Shown here: positions 31,850 to 42,015 of the stretch, in pieces
How positions within the stretch are numbered: the first letter of the stretch is position 1
How the letters are laid out: each line of letters opens with the position of its first letter
Source: Fonsecaea monophora
Lineage: Eukaryota > Ascomycota > Eurotiomycetes > Chaetothyriales > Herpotrichiellaceae
Direction of reading: 5' to 3'
NCBI RefSeq assembly: GCF_001642475.1
Contig: NW_019174036.1
Location: forward strand, 46,108-110,107
Length of the DNA stretch: 64,000 nucleotides
The notes under the pieces: generated by a model
Seen by the model: the letters and a program-made list of their open reading frames with translations, nothing else
What the model was told of the DNA's origin: nothing
The model's database searches: none
Made by a program: the position numbers and the translations under genes

Positions 31850-33470
31850 ATGATGACGATCTCCTCTGAATCTCGCTTGCCGTATCGTTCATCGCTTCGG
31901 TCAAGGCCACGAATATCAGAGTGTTCCTAGACGATGATAGCCAGGTCGATATCGACAGAAGATCATTGATGGGGGCCGGTCTCTACTATGGCATTCCCTT
32001 GTTCGAGGCCAGATGGTATTTCGCTCCGCTTCAGCACTCTTGGTTTCGGGCTTGACTAGATTGTGGAGGCTAGCATGGGGTCCTGACGGCGACTTTTCGC
32101 CTTGCAGACGCAAACCCCTCACTTTTGTCTGTGCCACCGATCGTTTCGAGGTCTGACGCCGTCGATCTGAGTTTTGAGACTTGGTCCAAGCGCTTGTTCA
32201 ATGTCAGAAGAGGGGCCCTTCCCAATCGCCATGGGATATGGCTTCTACATCCTCGTCGCGGTTCAGCCAGTGAAAACAGCTTCAGTGAGCGGAAAACTAG
32301 TCACGCCTTGAGAGGCCAACCAACGAGCTGGATTTATGACATGGGAGGGAATGAAGCCCTAGCTCAACACCAGTATATCGATATCGGTACAGCTTGGGGC
32401 GAGCATAGTGCTGAATCCGAGCTTTGCCGCCCGCCGATCTGGCTCATATACCTCGCCTCGATCGTTGCATCTTTGTGCATCTTGTCAGGGATTTTATTGT
32501 ATGGGGCTCGGGATATGCTGGGACATCGCTCGCTCTGCCCGAACATATCAAGTGTTCGTCTGCAACCCTGCTTCCTTTTGACTTTGTCCTCGTCACCATT
32601 GCTGTCCTATGCCAAGGTCAGCAAGGGGTGTTGACAGGATTGGGACCCGCAGCTGAAGGAGTACTTTTGTTGCTCCTCACCTCTCTTTCAATTTCGAGGG
32701 TGTTGTGGCTAGCCTAGGTTGTGATGGTTACCCGCTCATCTCTCCACGCGACCTGATTTGGCGAATGCTCAAATATCTCATGCCAGGTGGACCAGCTGGA
32801 AGGTCAACTCTTAGCCTTTCTGCCTGGCCCAGAAACTCTGTTGGCCTACCATGACTTTATGTGTCGGCTAGAGTCTGGCTCTCCCACGCAATTCAAAGAA
32901 TCGCACCCAAGCAGGAGATCGGGGCTGTGGATCTACACTAGGATTTCAACCGGTGACTTTGTCCAGAGGTCAGGTTCGGAGCCCGGCCATCCGATCCTCA
33001 GGCTGTACCCACAGACCATGATACACAGTTACCAACAGAGAAATGACATTGGTTACCAGACTTACGAGCGCTTAGCTTCACGCACTGCCTCATGCACTAT
33101 CTACTGATGACCAATTATATGGAATGCAAGGGATATTTTGACACCACAGACGACTGGAACAAGGCAAGGATCTGTTCACACTCCACCCTCTACACTCCCA
33201 CTGGAGGATTCTGTAGTTGGCGACCTCTTCAGGCAAGCATTGCTTCTTGGCTACTAGGGGGCTTTCTCAAGGCAGTCGGATACCGTCTCAACTCTGCATT
33301 GGGTCTGCAGAAACAAGAGGAAAAAAGCGCTGGAGGGACGATTGGATGCCTTCCATCTCTACACCGCAACCAGCATTTCCTTCCGAGGCCAAGTGTAACC
33401 GGTCAAGATCTGGCAAAACAGAGCAAACCACGTCTTGTGGGGGGTTTTTTTTTCAAGACCGAATGATGCG
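31850..33470 (+). pseudogene. Decayed membrane-protein gene (frame-broken remnant)
   Basis: Protein-like segments occur in changing frames with stops between them and no convincing introns: near 31870, SFIASVKATNIRVFLDDD and RSLMGAGLYYGIPLFEARWY; near 32430, a hydrophobic helix WLIYLASIVASLCILSGILL; overlapping it, CWDIARSARTYQVFV in another frame; near 32720, GYPLISPRDLIWRMLKYLM; and near 33130, GYFDTTDDWNKARICSHSTL then LLGGFLKAVGYRLNSALGLQ. The order is consistent with one large mould membrane protein broken by indels, but a gene with many introns cannot be excluded. A possible upstream piece (CGEYLSLAFAAEEDDGG) lies near 31505. Confidence 0.35.
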
Positions 33471-35279
33471 ACGCGAATCGGTCAGGATGCCTAAAGAAAG
33501 ACCTTGGCCTCCTGACCACCCCAGCTCATCCGCGTATTCAACACGCAGCTGACTGGACCTGCAAGCGGTATTATTATCTGCTTGCTCAGTGGCATTGCCT
33601 CGAATTGGATCCGCTGAGATCTGGGCATCACCTATCCACCGGCGTACGCCGCATGTGCAGCGTCGAAGGAGCATGTGGCCCGACCACCAACAACTGTTTC
33701 GTGCACATGGGATTCAATGATTGTCGAGACCGGGATCAAGTGCCGTGCTATACCATTCTTCACAATTGGAGTTCTCTGAGCGAGGTACTACATGTCAGGG
33801 CATGGAAGAGGATATGATAGCATGGCATCTTCATGTGATCCATGAACCGAGCGACTGGCAATTACCCACCGAATTTTTTCACAGATTAGTCCCTGAGCGG
33901 TAAAGATTCCTACCTACCTACCTACTCAGGGGTTGAAAGAGTCTGCGAGTCCATCTTTTTACCAGTCTATCAGTGACTATGTAACAAATGTGAATGAGTG
34001 ATTGCGTGAGTGAGTGAGTGAGTGAGTGAGCGGTCCCCAGTAACGATTTTCATCCACATAACACAAAATACCTCGTACAGATAGATACCTAGCTCGCTAG
34101 GTACTCAGATGTTCCCTCCCCCGGCCTTGGCGCCCACCCTATCTTAGCCAGACACGCTTAAATTAGTGACTTGTGACTTGAGACTCGAGAAGGGCTGGCT
34201 GTCCACAAGCACCACATACATAATACTCAGCAAAACGGTTTGGATGGACAAGACAAGACAATCAAAGAGATAAAATACCGTGTAACGTGGAACCGAAATA
34301 GGGCCATGTACCCACCAAGGTACCTCGGGGGAGATAGATAAATCAATTGTTCTTTGTCTTCTATATTTCTCTCTATGTATATCTCGTCAACCAGTCTACC
34401 GAGTACCGGCTTACCAAGTCTCCTCTACAGAAGCCATCACAATTGAGGACAATCGGGGAAAGAAAACAACAAAGAAAGAGACACTTCATCACTTGTTGAT
34501 TGTATTGCTTTTTTTATTTTGTGTGTGGAATGCAACTTGCGCCGAAACCAACCCACTGTACAAAGATTGTCTCGCTCATAAAAGCTTTCTAAAAGTGATC
34601 AATATGACCCACGCCTAAAAAAAAGGCCGTGCGGTTGGAAGAGTGTACGAGGTACTCCAGCCCAGCACAGACGACATCCCAGAAGAGACGTCCTCGACAG
34701 GCACTATCACGCTTACATGCCCCTTTTCTTGACGCCCTAGCCTCTGCCTCTAAACCGGTTCCCCATTCCCCATTGCTCTTTTCAGAATGCGTGTCCTCCA
34801 GCATTGTTTGCCCATTCTCTTCGGGTCTGCGCACGGCACAGAATGCATCACGCGAGATCCAAGGGAGCAGCAATCCAATAGCTGCAAGTGAATCTCTCTC
34901 ATAGAATATAGAAACGTAAGGCGAATAAAGCGAGCGTGCAATAGGTAGGAAACACCAGATAGCCACCATAGATAGGTGACTATGATGCAACATCATTCCA
35001 TACTAGGTTCAAGAAACTCCTCTTTTGCGCTCGCCGGGTATCATGGAAGTTGCCCCTTTCCGATATGTATTGCACTAGAATGTTATATGCTCGCCAAACT
35101 TGTCAAGTCTTTCGAAACGTGTTGCACCAAATGAGATTCGTGAATTTGGACAATGATCAAAGGGATGAAACATGGCAACAAGGCATCAAGCAAGTTTCAT
35201 CATCGAAGAAGGGTGATCGGTTCTTTGGTGTGCAGATGAAGTTCTCTATCTCTGATGGAAGTTAGCACTAGAAACTAGG
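33471..35279. other. Gene-free stretch with simple repeats
   Basis: 1.8 kb without a recognisable gene. It holds a short CCTA run near 33911, the TGAG microsatellite, and AT-richer sequence toward the PUF gene 3' end (34.3-34.6 kb). Confidence 0.5.
34007..34030. repeat. TGAG tetranucleotide microsatellite
   Basis: Six perfect TGAG copies, flanked by a degenerate extension on the left (GTGAATGAGTGATTGCG). Confidence 0.9.
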
Positions 35280-38200
35280 TTAGAAGGGGTTGCACATTAC
35301 CCGACGACCTCGTCCTCCAGAATGGACTGTCTGCATTGGTGGAGAGAAGAAAAACTGTTGTTGAGGATAATTGTACATGTTGGAAGGCATATTCTGCTGA
35401 AAGCTCTGCGGGGGAAAACCAGTCGAACCGATGACGGGACTCATTTGAGCCGAGAAAGAGAGAGGTGAGGATGATTGGTTCTGCAACGGTCGAAAAGGAT
35501 CGACGGTCGTAGGCGGCGTTGCGTAGCCAGCATAACCGTTGGGCATGTACCCGCTGTTGGAACGCTGAGGGGCTGCAGCTGGGAAATTCTGATATTGAGA
35601 TTGTGGCGTCATTTGTTGGTATGGAAGTTGCGAATATTGCTGCTGCGACTGGAACCCGTTCATCGTGTAAGGTGCGAAACCGAACGAGTCGGCCGAGCCC
35701 GTCCGAATTGGACTCATACCATTCTCGAAAGCGCCACCGTTGGGGACGAAGGTGCCACTATACTGCCGCTGAGGAAAATTGGGCTGTTGCGGTCCCGTCA
35801 TAGGGACATGTTGCGGCTGAGCCATTGGCCTGGCACGGTCGTTCAGGTTTGGGTGCCCATGAGAGGGAAATTGTTGCATAACAGGTTGGCTAGGCCTCGA
35901 TGACAACCCAACTTCGTCCATAATCCGCTTGTATCCTTGGTTCGGCTGAGCCTTGATCTTGGTGAGAATTTTGGAAACATTTTGGACCACCTCTGGCCTC
36001 ATGTGGTCGTCAAGAAAAGGTGTGGTCAGAATCTTAAAAATCAGCGTCACACCAGAGGTTTGGTCGCACAGAATCTGTTCGAGCACAGTGTCATTTGGGC
36101 TGAAAAACAGGGCGTTCAGAACCAGATCACGAGCCTCTGGTTCATTTCGTTGGTTGATGACCTTGAGCACGGTGAGATAGGCCACCTTGTGCGTGCAAAG
36201 TTGCACGAGGTGGGGGATCAATCTCGGGGCAAGGACTGAGCGCCGACGAGGAAACGTGCAGGTGTCGAGGAGCCAGGTCAACAGCAGTGCCCCATTGGCA
36301 TTCTGGGCAAGCTGCACACTGTGCAAAGCAATAGCCGCTGCCATCATGCGCTGCTGGTTCTTTGTAGCATGATGAGCCTCCAAGCAAGCGCGCATAGCCC
36401 GGGCCCCAAAACGTCCTTGGGCAATTTCCCATAGCTGGCTAAGCATGGTCTCGAAGATGTAGTCATTGTACGGTGGTCCAAAACGAAGGCAGCACTGAAG
36501 AACATAATTGCCATATTGGTCGAGGAACAGGGGGATAGTGTAGGGGCGAAGCGAGTCGACAATCAATCGAGTTTGTGTTTCGGTCTTGCACACTTCGATG
36601 ATTTTCTGCGCAGCCCAGGTTCCATTCTTGTGCACTCCGATCTCAGCAAGATGGGGTGCGATGCAGGCCAGCATTTGTTCTTTGGTTTGCTCAGAGCAGT
36701 ATTCAAAAAGCTTCTGGACCACGGTGTTCCCAAGATAGTCCGAAGACAGCTCTGCAATCTCAGGCAACATGTCGATAGCAATCTGCTCAATCTCTTGCAA
36801 GCCACAGGCCCCGTTGTCAATCCGCTTGCGTATGTCCCGGAGCCTAGGAGCATCATACATTCTCGTCGAACTCGGTTCTGGGATAGGAGGGATCTCCTTC
36901 TCTAGACGAGTGTAGTGAATGGCACTCTCGATATTTGCAGCGATGGTCGGTAAATCCGACTGTTGCCCGCCAAAATCGAGAATGATTTGCAATATCTCCG
37001 GTTGCAGTTCCGCTAGACGGTCAGGGGCTGGCATACTCAGCGTTTGCTGCATGTTTGTAGAACCAGCTGGGCTGCCAGTAGTGTCCTTAGCTTGCGATGC
37101 CCCTGCCTCAATATTTCCGTTCGAGCCAGGGGGAGGGGTGGCATTCGGCACTGGGGTCAAGGAGACGGACGCATTCGGAGCCTTTGCAAACCCGATTCTA
37201 ACGGGGCCGGCGCCGGGGAAGATTTCTTTTCCGTTGAGGAGTTGTCTGGCGCGGACGGCATGCTCGACCGATTCAAAATTGACGAAACCGCAGTTTTTGT
37301 GAGTGAGAACCCTGGTTGACTCAATCGGGCCGTACCGGTTGAAGATGGCATCCAGCGATGACATTGTTGTGGAATTCGGAATTGAGCCTATCCAAAGGGA
37401 CCGAGAGACCTGGACTTCTGAGTCATCCATGCCTTCGTATGACAAGTTCACGTTTTCCACAATGGCCATATTCTGCAGAGTGTCTGCAAGAGCCGCCTGG
37501 TCCATTGCATTCGATCCCGGCATATCAAACACCATACCAAGCTTGTCTGCTGGTTGCTGTGACAAATTACGAAGTGATGTACGTTGAGGTGTTTCGACAA
37601 GGCCGGCAGTTCGAGCTCGCGGGCGTGCAGCACTGGCATTCACCGCAAATGCCTGAACAGCCTGGTTATGCAGACGGACCTTCTCCTGGACCAACTCATA
37701 CTCGGCTTCCAGGGCTGCTGCTGCTGAGGGTGTCAATGACCCGCTAGCGAACAGCGGAAAGTTACTGTTCCCTTCTTGAGCCTCGGTGGCATATTTGGAT
37801 TGTGTGTTCACAGAGAAGGACCTGAATCGACTGGAATTACGCATTCCAAATCCAGCCAACACGTCGGACAAACTGGGGTCCTGGCCATGAGCCGAATCAT
37901 CTGCAACTTGGCGAAGGCCGTCGGATTTCGAGTGATGAGGGGGTTCGGCCAGACCAAGATAGTCAAGTGTGCGGACCCCAGAGTCAGACATGCCGTCTTT
38001 GGAGTATCCAGACGGTTGAGGGGAGGTGGGATCTTCAGCGGAACTGATACTTGTCAGAGTAGCTGCTCGAGTCCTTGTTCCCCAGCTCGAACTAAATGCG
38101 TTCTGACCAAAGGGGCCAGAAGGACCAAGCAGACTTGACCGCTGAGGCATGCTTCCGGCACGAAGCCTAGATAGAAAGGCTGAAGTTCCGGAGTTGGCTT

Positions 38201-38738
38201 GGTTAGAGGCTGTCGAATAGAAAGCGGTTTCGGCTGCGGAGGTGGAACCGGGTCGAAATGGACTCGTGGAAGGAGTTGGACGAGAAGTTTTTGAGGTTAT
38301 GACATTGACTCCATTAATCGTACCAACTGGGGATATTCTGGAGGGCAAGGTGCCAGCTCGTCCGCGACGCGCGGGACTATTTATCCCAGTCTCAGTGAGA
38401 GGCACCAAATCTGGGAAGCCATCCTGGCTGGGGGATTCCGGGATCTCAAACAGTGGAGTCGAAGTACCACTTGTTGGAGGACCCCAGATATTAGGGGTTA
38501 AAGAGGTCTGAGACTGTAATTCCCGTGTACGCTTTGGAAACAGCCGAGAAGCCTGTTCATGAAGAGGAGAGCCAGCTCCTACTCTTGCATTGGAAAGCCC
38601 TGCCAGTCCCGAGGAAGATTTTGAACCGCCAAAAGGAGATTTGCTGGTGGGAACCGAGGAAGGTTCGCTGATAGGAGTCAACCCGGATAGGTTTATATTG
38701 AGCTGTCCCTCAGGCCTTGTGACAGTGGGAGGAGCCAT
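35280..38738 (-). CDS. RRM plus Pumilio-repeat RNA-binding protein (Jsn1/Puf2 type)
   Basis: One exon of 1152 residues from ATG 38738 (MAPPTVTRPEGQLNINLSG); the frame extends 14 codons upstream only to a GTG. A long Ser/Pro/Thr-rich N-terminus precedes an RRM at about residues 443-520 (SLWIGSIPNSTTMSSLDAIF, CGFVNFESVEHAVRARQLLN) and about six Pumilio repeats at about 640-900 (YLGNTVVQKLFEYC, KNGTWAAQKIIEVC, QYGNYVLQCCLRFG). The C-terminal 230 residues are Gln/Pro/Ser-rich. RRM plus Pumilio in one chain is the signature of yeast Jsn1/Puf1 and Puf2, which bind 3' UTRs of mRNAs, many for membrane or mitochondrial proteins. The Gln-rich tail could mediate condensate formation. The yeast paralogues cannot be told apart here. 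Confidence 0.9.
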   Translation of the reverse strand: MAPPTVTRPEGQLNINLSGLTPISEPSSVPTSKSPFGGSKSSSGLAGLSNARVGAGSPLHEQASRLFPKRTRELQSQTSLTPNIWGPPTSGTSTPLFEIPESPSQDGFPDLVPLTETGINSPARRGRAGTLPSRISPVGTINGVNVITSKTSRPTPSTSPFRPGSTSAAETAFYSTASNQANSGTSAFLSRLRAGSMPQRSSLLGPSGPFGQNAFSSSWGTRTRAATLTSISSAEDPTSPQPSGYSKDGMSDSGVRTLDYLGLAEPPHHSKSDGLRQVADDSAHGQDPSLSDVLAGFGMRNSSRFRSFSVNTQSKYATEAQEGNSNFPLFASGSLTPSAAAALEAEYELVQEKVRLHNQAVQAFAVNASAARPRARTAGLVETPQRTSLRNLSQQPADKLGMVFDMPGSNAMDQAALADTLQNMAIVENVNLSYEGMDDSEVQVSRSLWIGSIPNSTTMSSLDAIFNRYGPIESTRVLTHKNCGFVNFESVEHAVRARQLLNGKEIFPGAGPVRIGFAKAPNASVSLTPVPNATPPPGSNGNIEAGASQAKDTTGSPAGSTNMQQTLSMPAPDRLAELQPEILQIILDFGGQQSDLPTIAANIESAIHYTRLEKEIPPIPEPSSTRMYDAPRLRDIRKRIDNGACGLQEIEQIAIDMLPEIAELSSDYLGNTVVQKLFEYCSEQTKEQMLACIAPHLAEIGVHKNGTWAAQKIIEVCKTETQTRLIVDSLRPYTIPLFLDQYGNYVLQCCLRFGPPYNDYIFETMLSQLWEIAQGRFGARAMRACLEAHHATKNQQRMMAAAIALHSVQLAQNANGALLLTWLLDTCTFPRRRSVLAPRLIPHLVQLCTHKVAYLTVLKVINQRNEPEARDLVLNALFFSPNDTVLEQILCDQTSGVTLIFKILTTPFLDDHMRPEVVQNVSKILTKIKAQPNQGYKRIMDEVGLSSRPSQPVMQQFPSHGHPNLNDRARPMAQPQHVPMTGPQQPNFPQRQYSGTFVPNGGAFENGMSPIRTGSADSFGFAPYTMNGFQSQQQYSQLPYQQMTPQSQYQNFPAAAPQRSNSGYMPNGYAGYATPPTTVDPFRPLQNQSSSPLSFSAQMSPVIGSTGFPPQSFQQNMPSNMYNYPQQQFFFSPPMQTVHSGGRGRRVMCNPF

Positions 38739-41700
38739 CGTTGAGATCTTATAAGGTATGTCGTAGATTCTAAAGATCACAGGAACTCAATGCCGCAGGC
38801 CCCAATATGTAGTCGGCCTTCTTTTGGTCTAGGACCACTTTTCAATGACAAAGATAATTTTGGAGGCGATATCGTATGCTCGTTTTTCCTGCTTCTTGGT
38901 AATGTCCAGAATGTGTAAGGATGCCTTCGGCAATCTGCGGGCGGGTGCGTATAGCTCCCAGGTGATTTTAAACGCAAGACTCGTTTCGAGAAAGGCAGTG
39001 ACCGACTGACGAACAAATGACTCTGTATGCGGAATAGAAGTCAAGGCGAGGTAAGATCGTGATTTCGAGAACAGGTTCGGGATCGCAGGATATTACTTTA
39101 GAAGGCTTTTGGGATCGTAATTGGGGAAGGAGAGACAGTCGGTGGCCGTATTAACACAAGTGATGGAATAGAGGGAATCGAACGAAGCAGCTCTCCAGGG
39201 CTGAAGGGGGCATTAGAGGAAAGCCGAAGGTGACAAGAAGCAGAGAAGAAGTAAGGTGAAGCAGCAGCAGCAGGATGGCGGTGGTTGTGGATGAATTAGG
39301 GGGCAGAGGACATGCTAATAGGTAAGGTGAGGTTTGGGGCAGATCGGGAACAGGGTTGATGGGTTGCGCAGACGCAAATACAGTTACAGAGAGACACCAC
39401 GTCAACGGCTGGGCGTCCTAGGTGGCTCGTTAAGTTGGTGATAGGCTCTGAGCCACGGGCCACAGGCCACAAGCCATGGGTAGAGAAAAGTACGGGGAAG
39501 GGCAGCAACCATCAGGATCCGCTAACGAGCGGTCGAGCCCTAATTAATCACCCGATCTGTTCTCACCCAGTTCTGCCGGACTGGACGGCACCCTTCTAAG
39601 CCTAGTTTAGCTGTAGGTGAGCCACCAGAGTCCTCTGAAGAATTTTCGGAGCCCTGTGTCACCCCCATTTAAGAGGCCAGGGCCAACCTAGTGACGGTAC
39701 TCCTTGCTGTGCCTGCCAAGCAATGGGTCCCAGAACAACCACTGCGAGTTGCTCGTATCGAACATCATTTTTCTCGCACTACAACTACTCTGAACTCAGT
39801 TATCAGACCGCAACACGAAAAAGAGGGAGCATGTGGGTATGATCCCTCCCAAGATGATTTCAACACTCAAAGAGCCTATTGTATGTATGCTTGCGTGTTG
39901 ACCCGCATTTCAAAACCACCGAGCTGATCCCGGAGTCGGCCATGAAACACCGTCTGTCTGTCCACCATGCTCAGACAATTTTACATCCATCATCCTGGAC
40001 CCCCAGACCCTTGGGACGAAAGGTGTGACTGACGAATGCCCCCTTGCCCTCGAGCTCGACGTAAGCTTCCAAGCTTCCCAGCACAAGCTCCGTGCTGGGT
40101 GGACGCTTATGCTCCAGCCACTTGGCCGTTCGATTCGTACCTGTTCGACCCTGTTGGCGTTGACAGACAACATGAAACACTGGTGCCCGGGACCCCCAAC
40201 CAACCATCCAGCTTCAGCTCTGGTCATCTACCTTTTGAGTTCGGCACTGCAAAGCATGTCGCTAGCTGAGCCTGAGCGCCTGTGTGCCCTGAAAAAGCAT
40301 CCGTGCTTCCATCTTTTGCGGGGATTATACTGGTTCGAACCCGAAATACCCCTGAAGGCTGCATAATGCGGATTCTCGCATTCCTGGGCTTAGGCAACCA
40401 TCAAATAATAGGTTAGCGACAGCTGCTGCTTCTTATGCCACTATTAATACTGTACCTCCCACCTTATATCACACTGAGCGCGCCTATGAACCATGCTTTC
40501 ACAGTTTGGCCCCGGGCCGAATCCATGCTGATGATCACGTGTCACTCTCACGATGTTGGACTATCTAATTACAAAAGCACCTCTTGGAGGAGTTGGCTGG
40601 ATCGGCCCGTATGAGTGTGCAGCTCCGGAGAGCATGTGGCCGGGCTTGGGCTGTGACGAGGCAATGCCAACATTATGCATGCAAAGCTCGTGGTACCTGG
40701 CCTCATCGGCTGAGCCGACATTATGCGCGTCGAAAAGGTCGATACTTAATAGATCTTCTGACGAGCATTGACATATAATATTGTAGAATGAGAGGCAAGA
40801 TCAGGCAATGTTGGACCATTCTTGCGATTGCCCCTTTTTCTCTCAAAGAGCTTTGGAATTCCCAATTCTTTGAAGCATTCACGACTTCGGATCAGCCACC
40901 AGGTGTAGTACCTCGTAGAATTCCCACTCCTGAGTACCGTTCTTTGGAGCATGTTTCCATGGCCAGCGCAACAAGTGACACTAAAGAGAGGCTCTAGTGG
41001 ACTTGACGGAAATGTCTTGAGAGCGGTGATCCTCAGCCCTCCCACAGCCTTCGTTCTTTCAACTTTATATTTTCCCGACACCATTTCAAAGAATGCATCG
41101 GGTGAAGCCCATCTTTTTGATTGAACGTCTTGTCATCACCTTTGGGAGCGCGAGCCTGAGAGGGTAGAAGCATCAGGTGGAGGATGGTGTTGATCCGCTG
41201 CTCCTATGAATTGACGGTGATCTGCAGCGCCTTGCCCTCATGGGAGCGGACCTGAAGTCAATCTGATAGAAGCAAGTATCATTACCGCTTGGCACACTAG
41301 CGACTGTGTGGGAAGTAAAGGTGTCACACGCGGCAGTTATGTTTTCGTTTCAGATGCAATGAAGGGTTGACCTGATGACGACCGGAGAATGGCAGGTGCG
41401 AGGACTGGAACCAAGCGCAGAGACGATGGTTGGTATAGGAGTGGTGACATTCAGTCCTGAATCACCGAGATCAGCTCCTGGTATCGCCAAATGTTCGACA
41501 GTTGTGGGGCTAAGAATAAGAGACGCAAGGACGGCGGGGCTGAAATAGGCTCTACTTTGATTATAGATCAGCTACTCTGTAGATAATGCTATAGCCTGGA
41601 TACCTTGATGTAAGTAGTCGTGAAGGCGACCTGTGTTTTGCGCAGGTGGGAGGAGGGGTGGGATCACAGATCAAGCATAACCTCGTGGATCGACCTTTCA

Positions 41701-42015
41701 CCAACATCAAGTCTGGCCAAAGTTCACGCCAAGCTCGGCCTCAGAATGGGCCATCAACTGCGCTTTTCATGATTTCTGCTCAACCTCAACATCTAAAAGG
41801 TCTCTTGTGATTTCTAGTCACACCTCTACGACAACTTCGCTTGACTAACTTCCTCAATATCCTGCTGCGTTTCTCTACTTGTCGAGTCCCATGTGCAGAG
41901 ACAGTTTCTCTACTCTCCAGTTCTCACACTCGTTGCCATCACCTTCACTTTCACCCTCATCCTCCTACCTTAACTTTCCCGCGACTCCAATCGGCGATGA
42001 TCTCCTACAGCCAAT
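38739..42015. other. 3.3-kb gene-poor divergent interval
   Basis: Between the PUF and double-Myb starts. A CAG run (4 copies) lies near 39259. Minus-strand bases 38829-39044 read like protein (ITWELYAPARRLPKASLHIL) but have no ATG and may be 5' UTR of the PUF mRNA. No other gene, RNA or transposon was recognised. Long upstream regions suit regulatory genes such as these two. Confidence 0.5.

Noticed and set aside
30000..34000. RIP (repeat-induced point mutation) as the cause of the broken frames
   Set aside because: The region is not markedly AT-rich and shows frame shifts rather than dense TpA accumulation by eye; a RIP-index calculation would settle it.
38829..39044. 71-residue protein-like frame (ITWELYAPARRLPKASLHIL) on the minus strand just upstream of the PUF gene
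   Set aside because: It starts at TTG, no upstream exon or homologue was found, and it probably lies in the PUF 5' UTR.
40320..40350. TGGTTCGAACCC, like a tRNA T-arm
   Set aside because: The flanks do not form a T-stem or acceptor stem, and no D or anticodon arm lies upstream.
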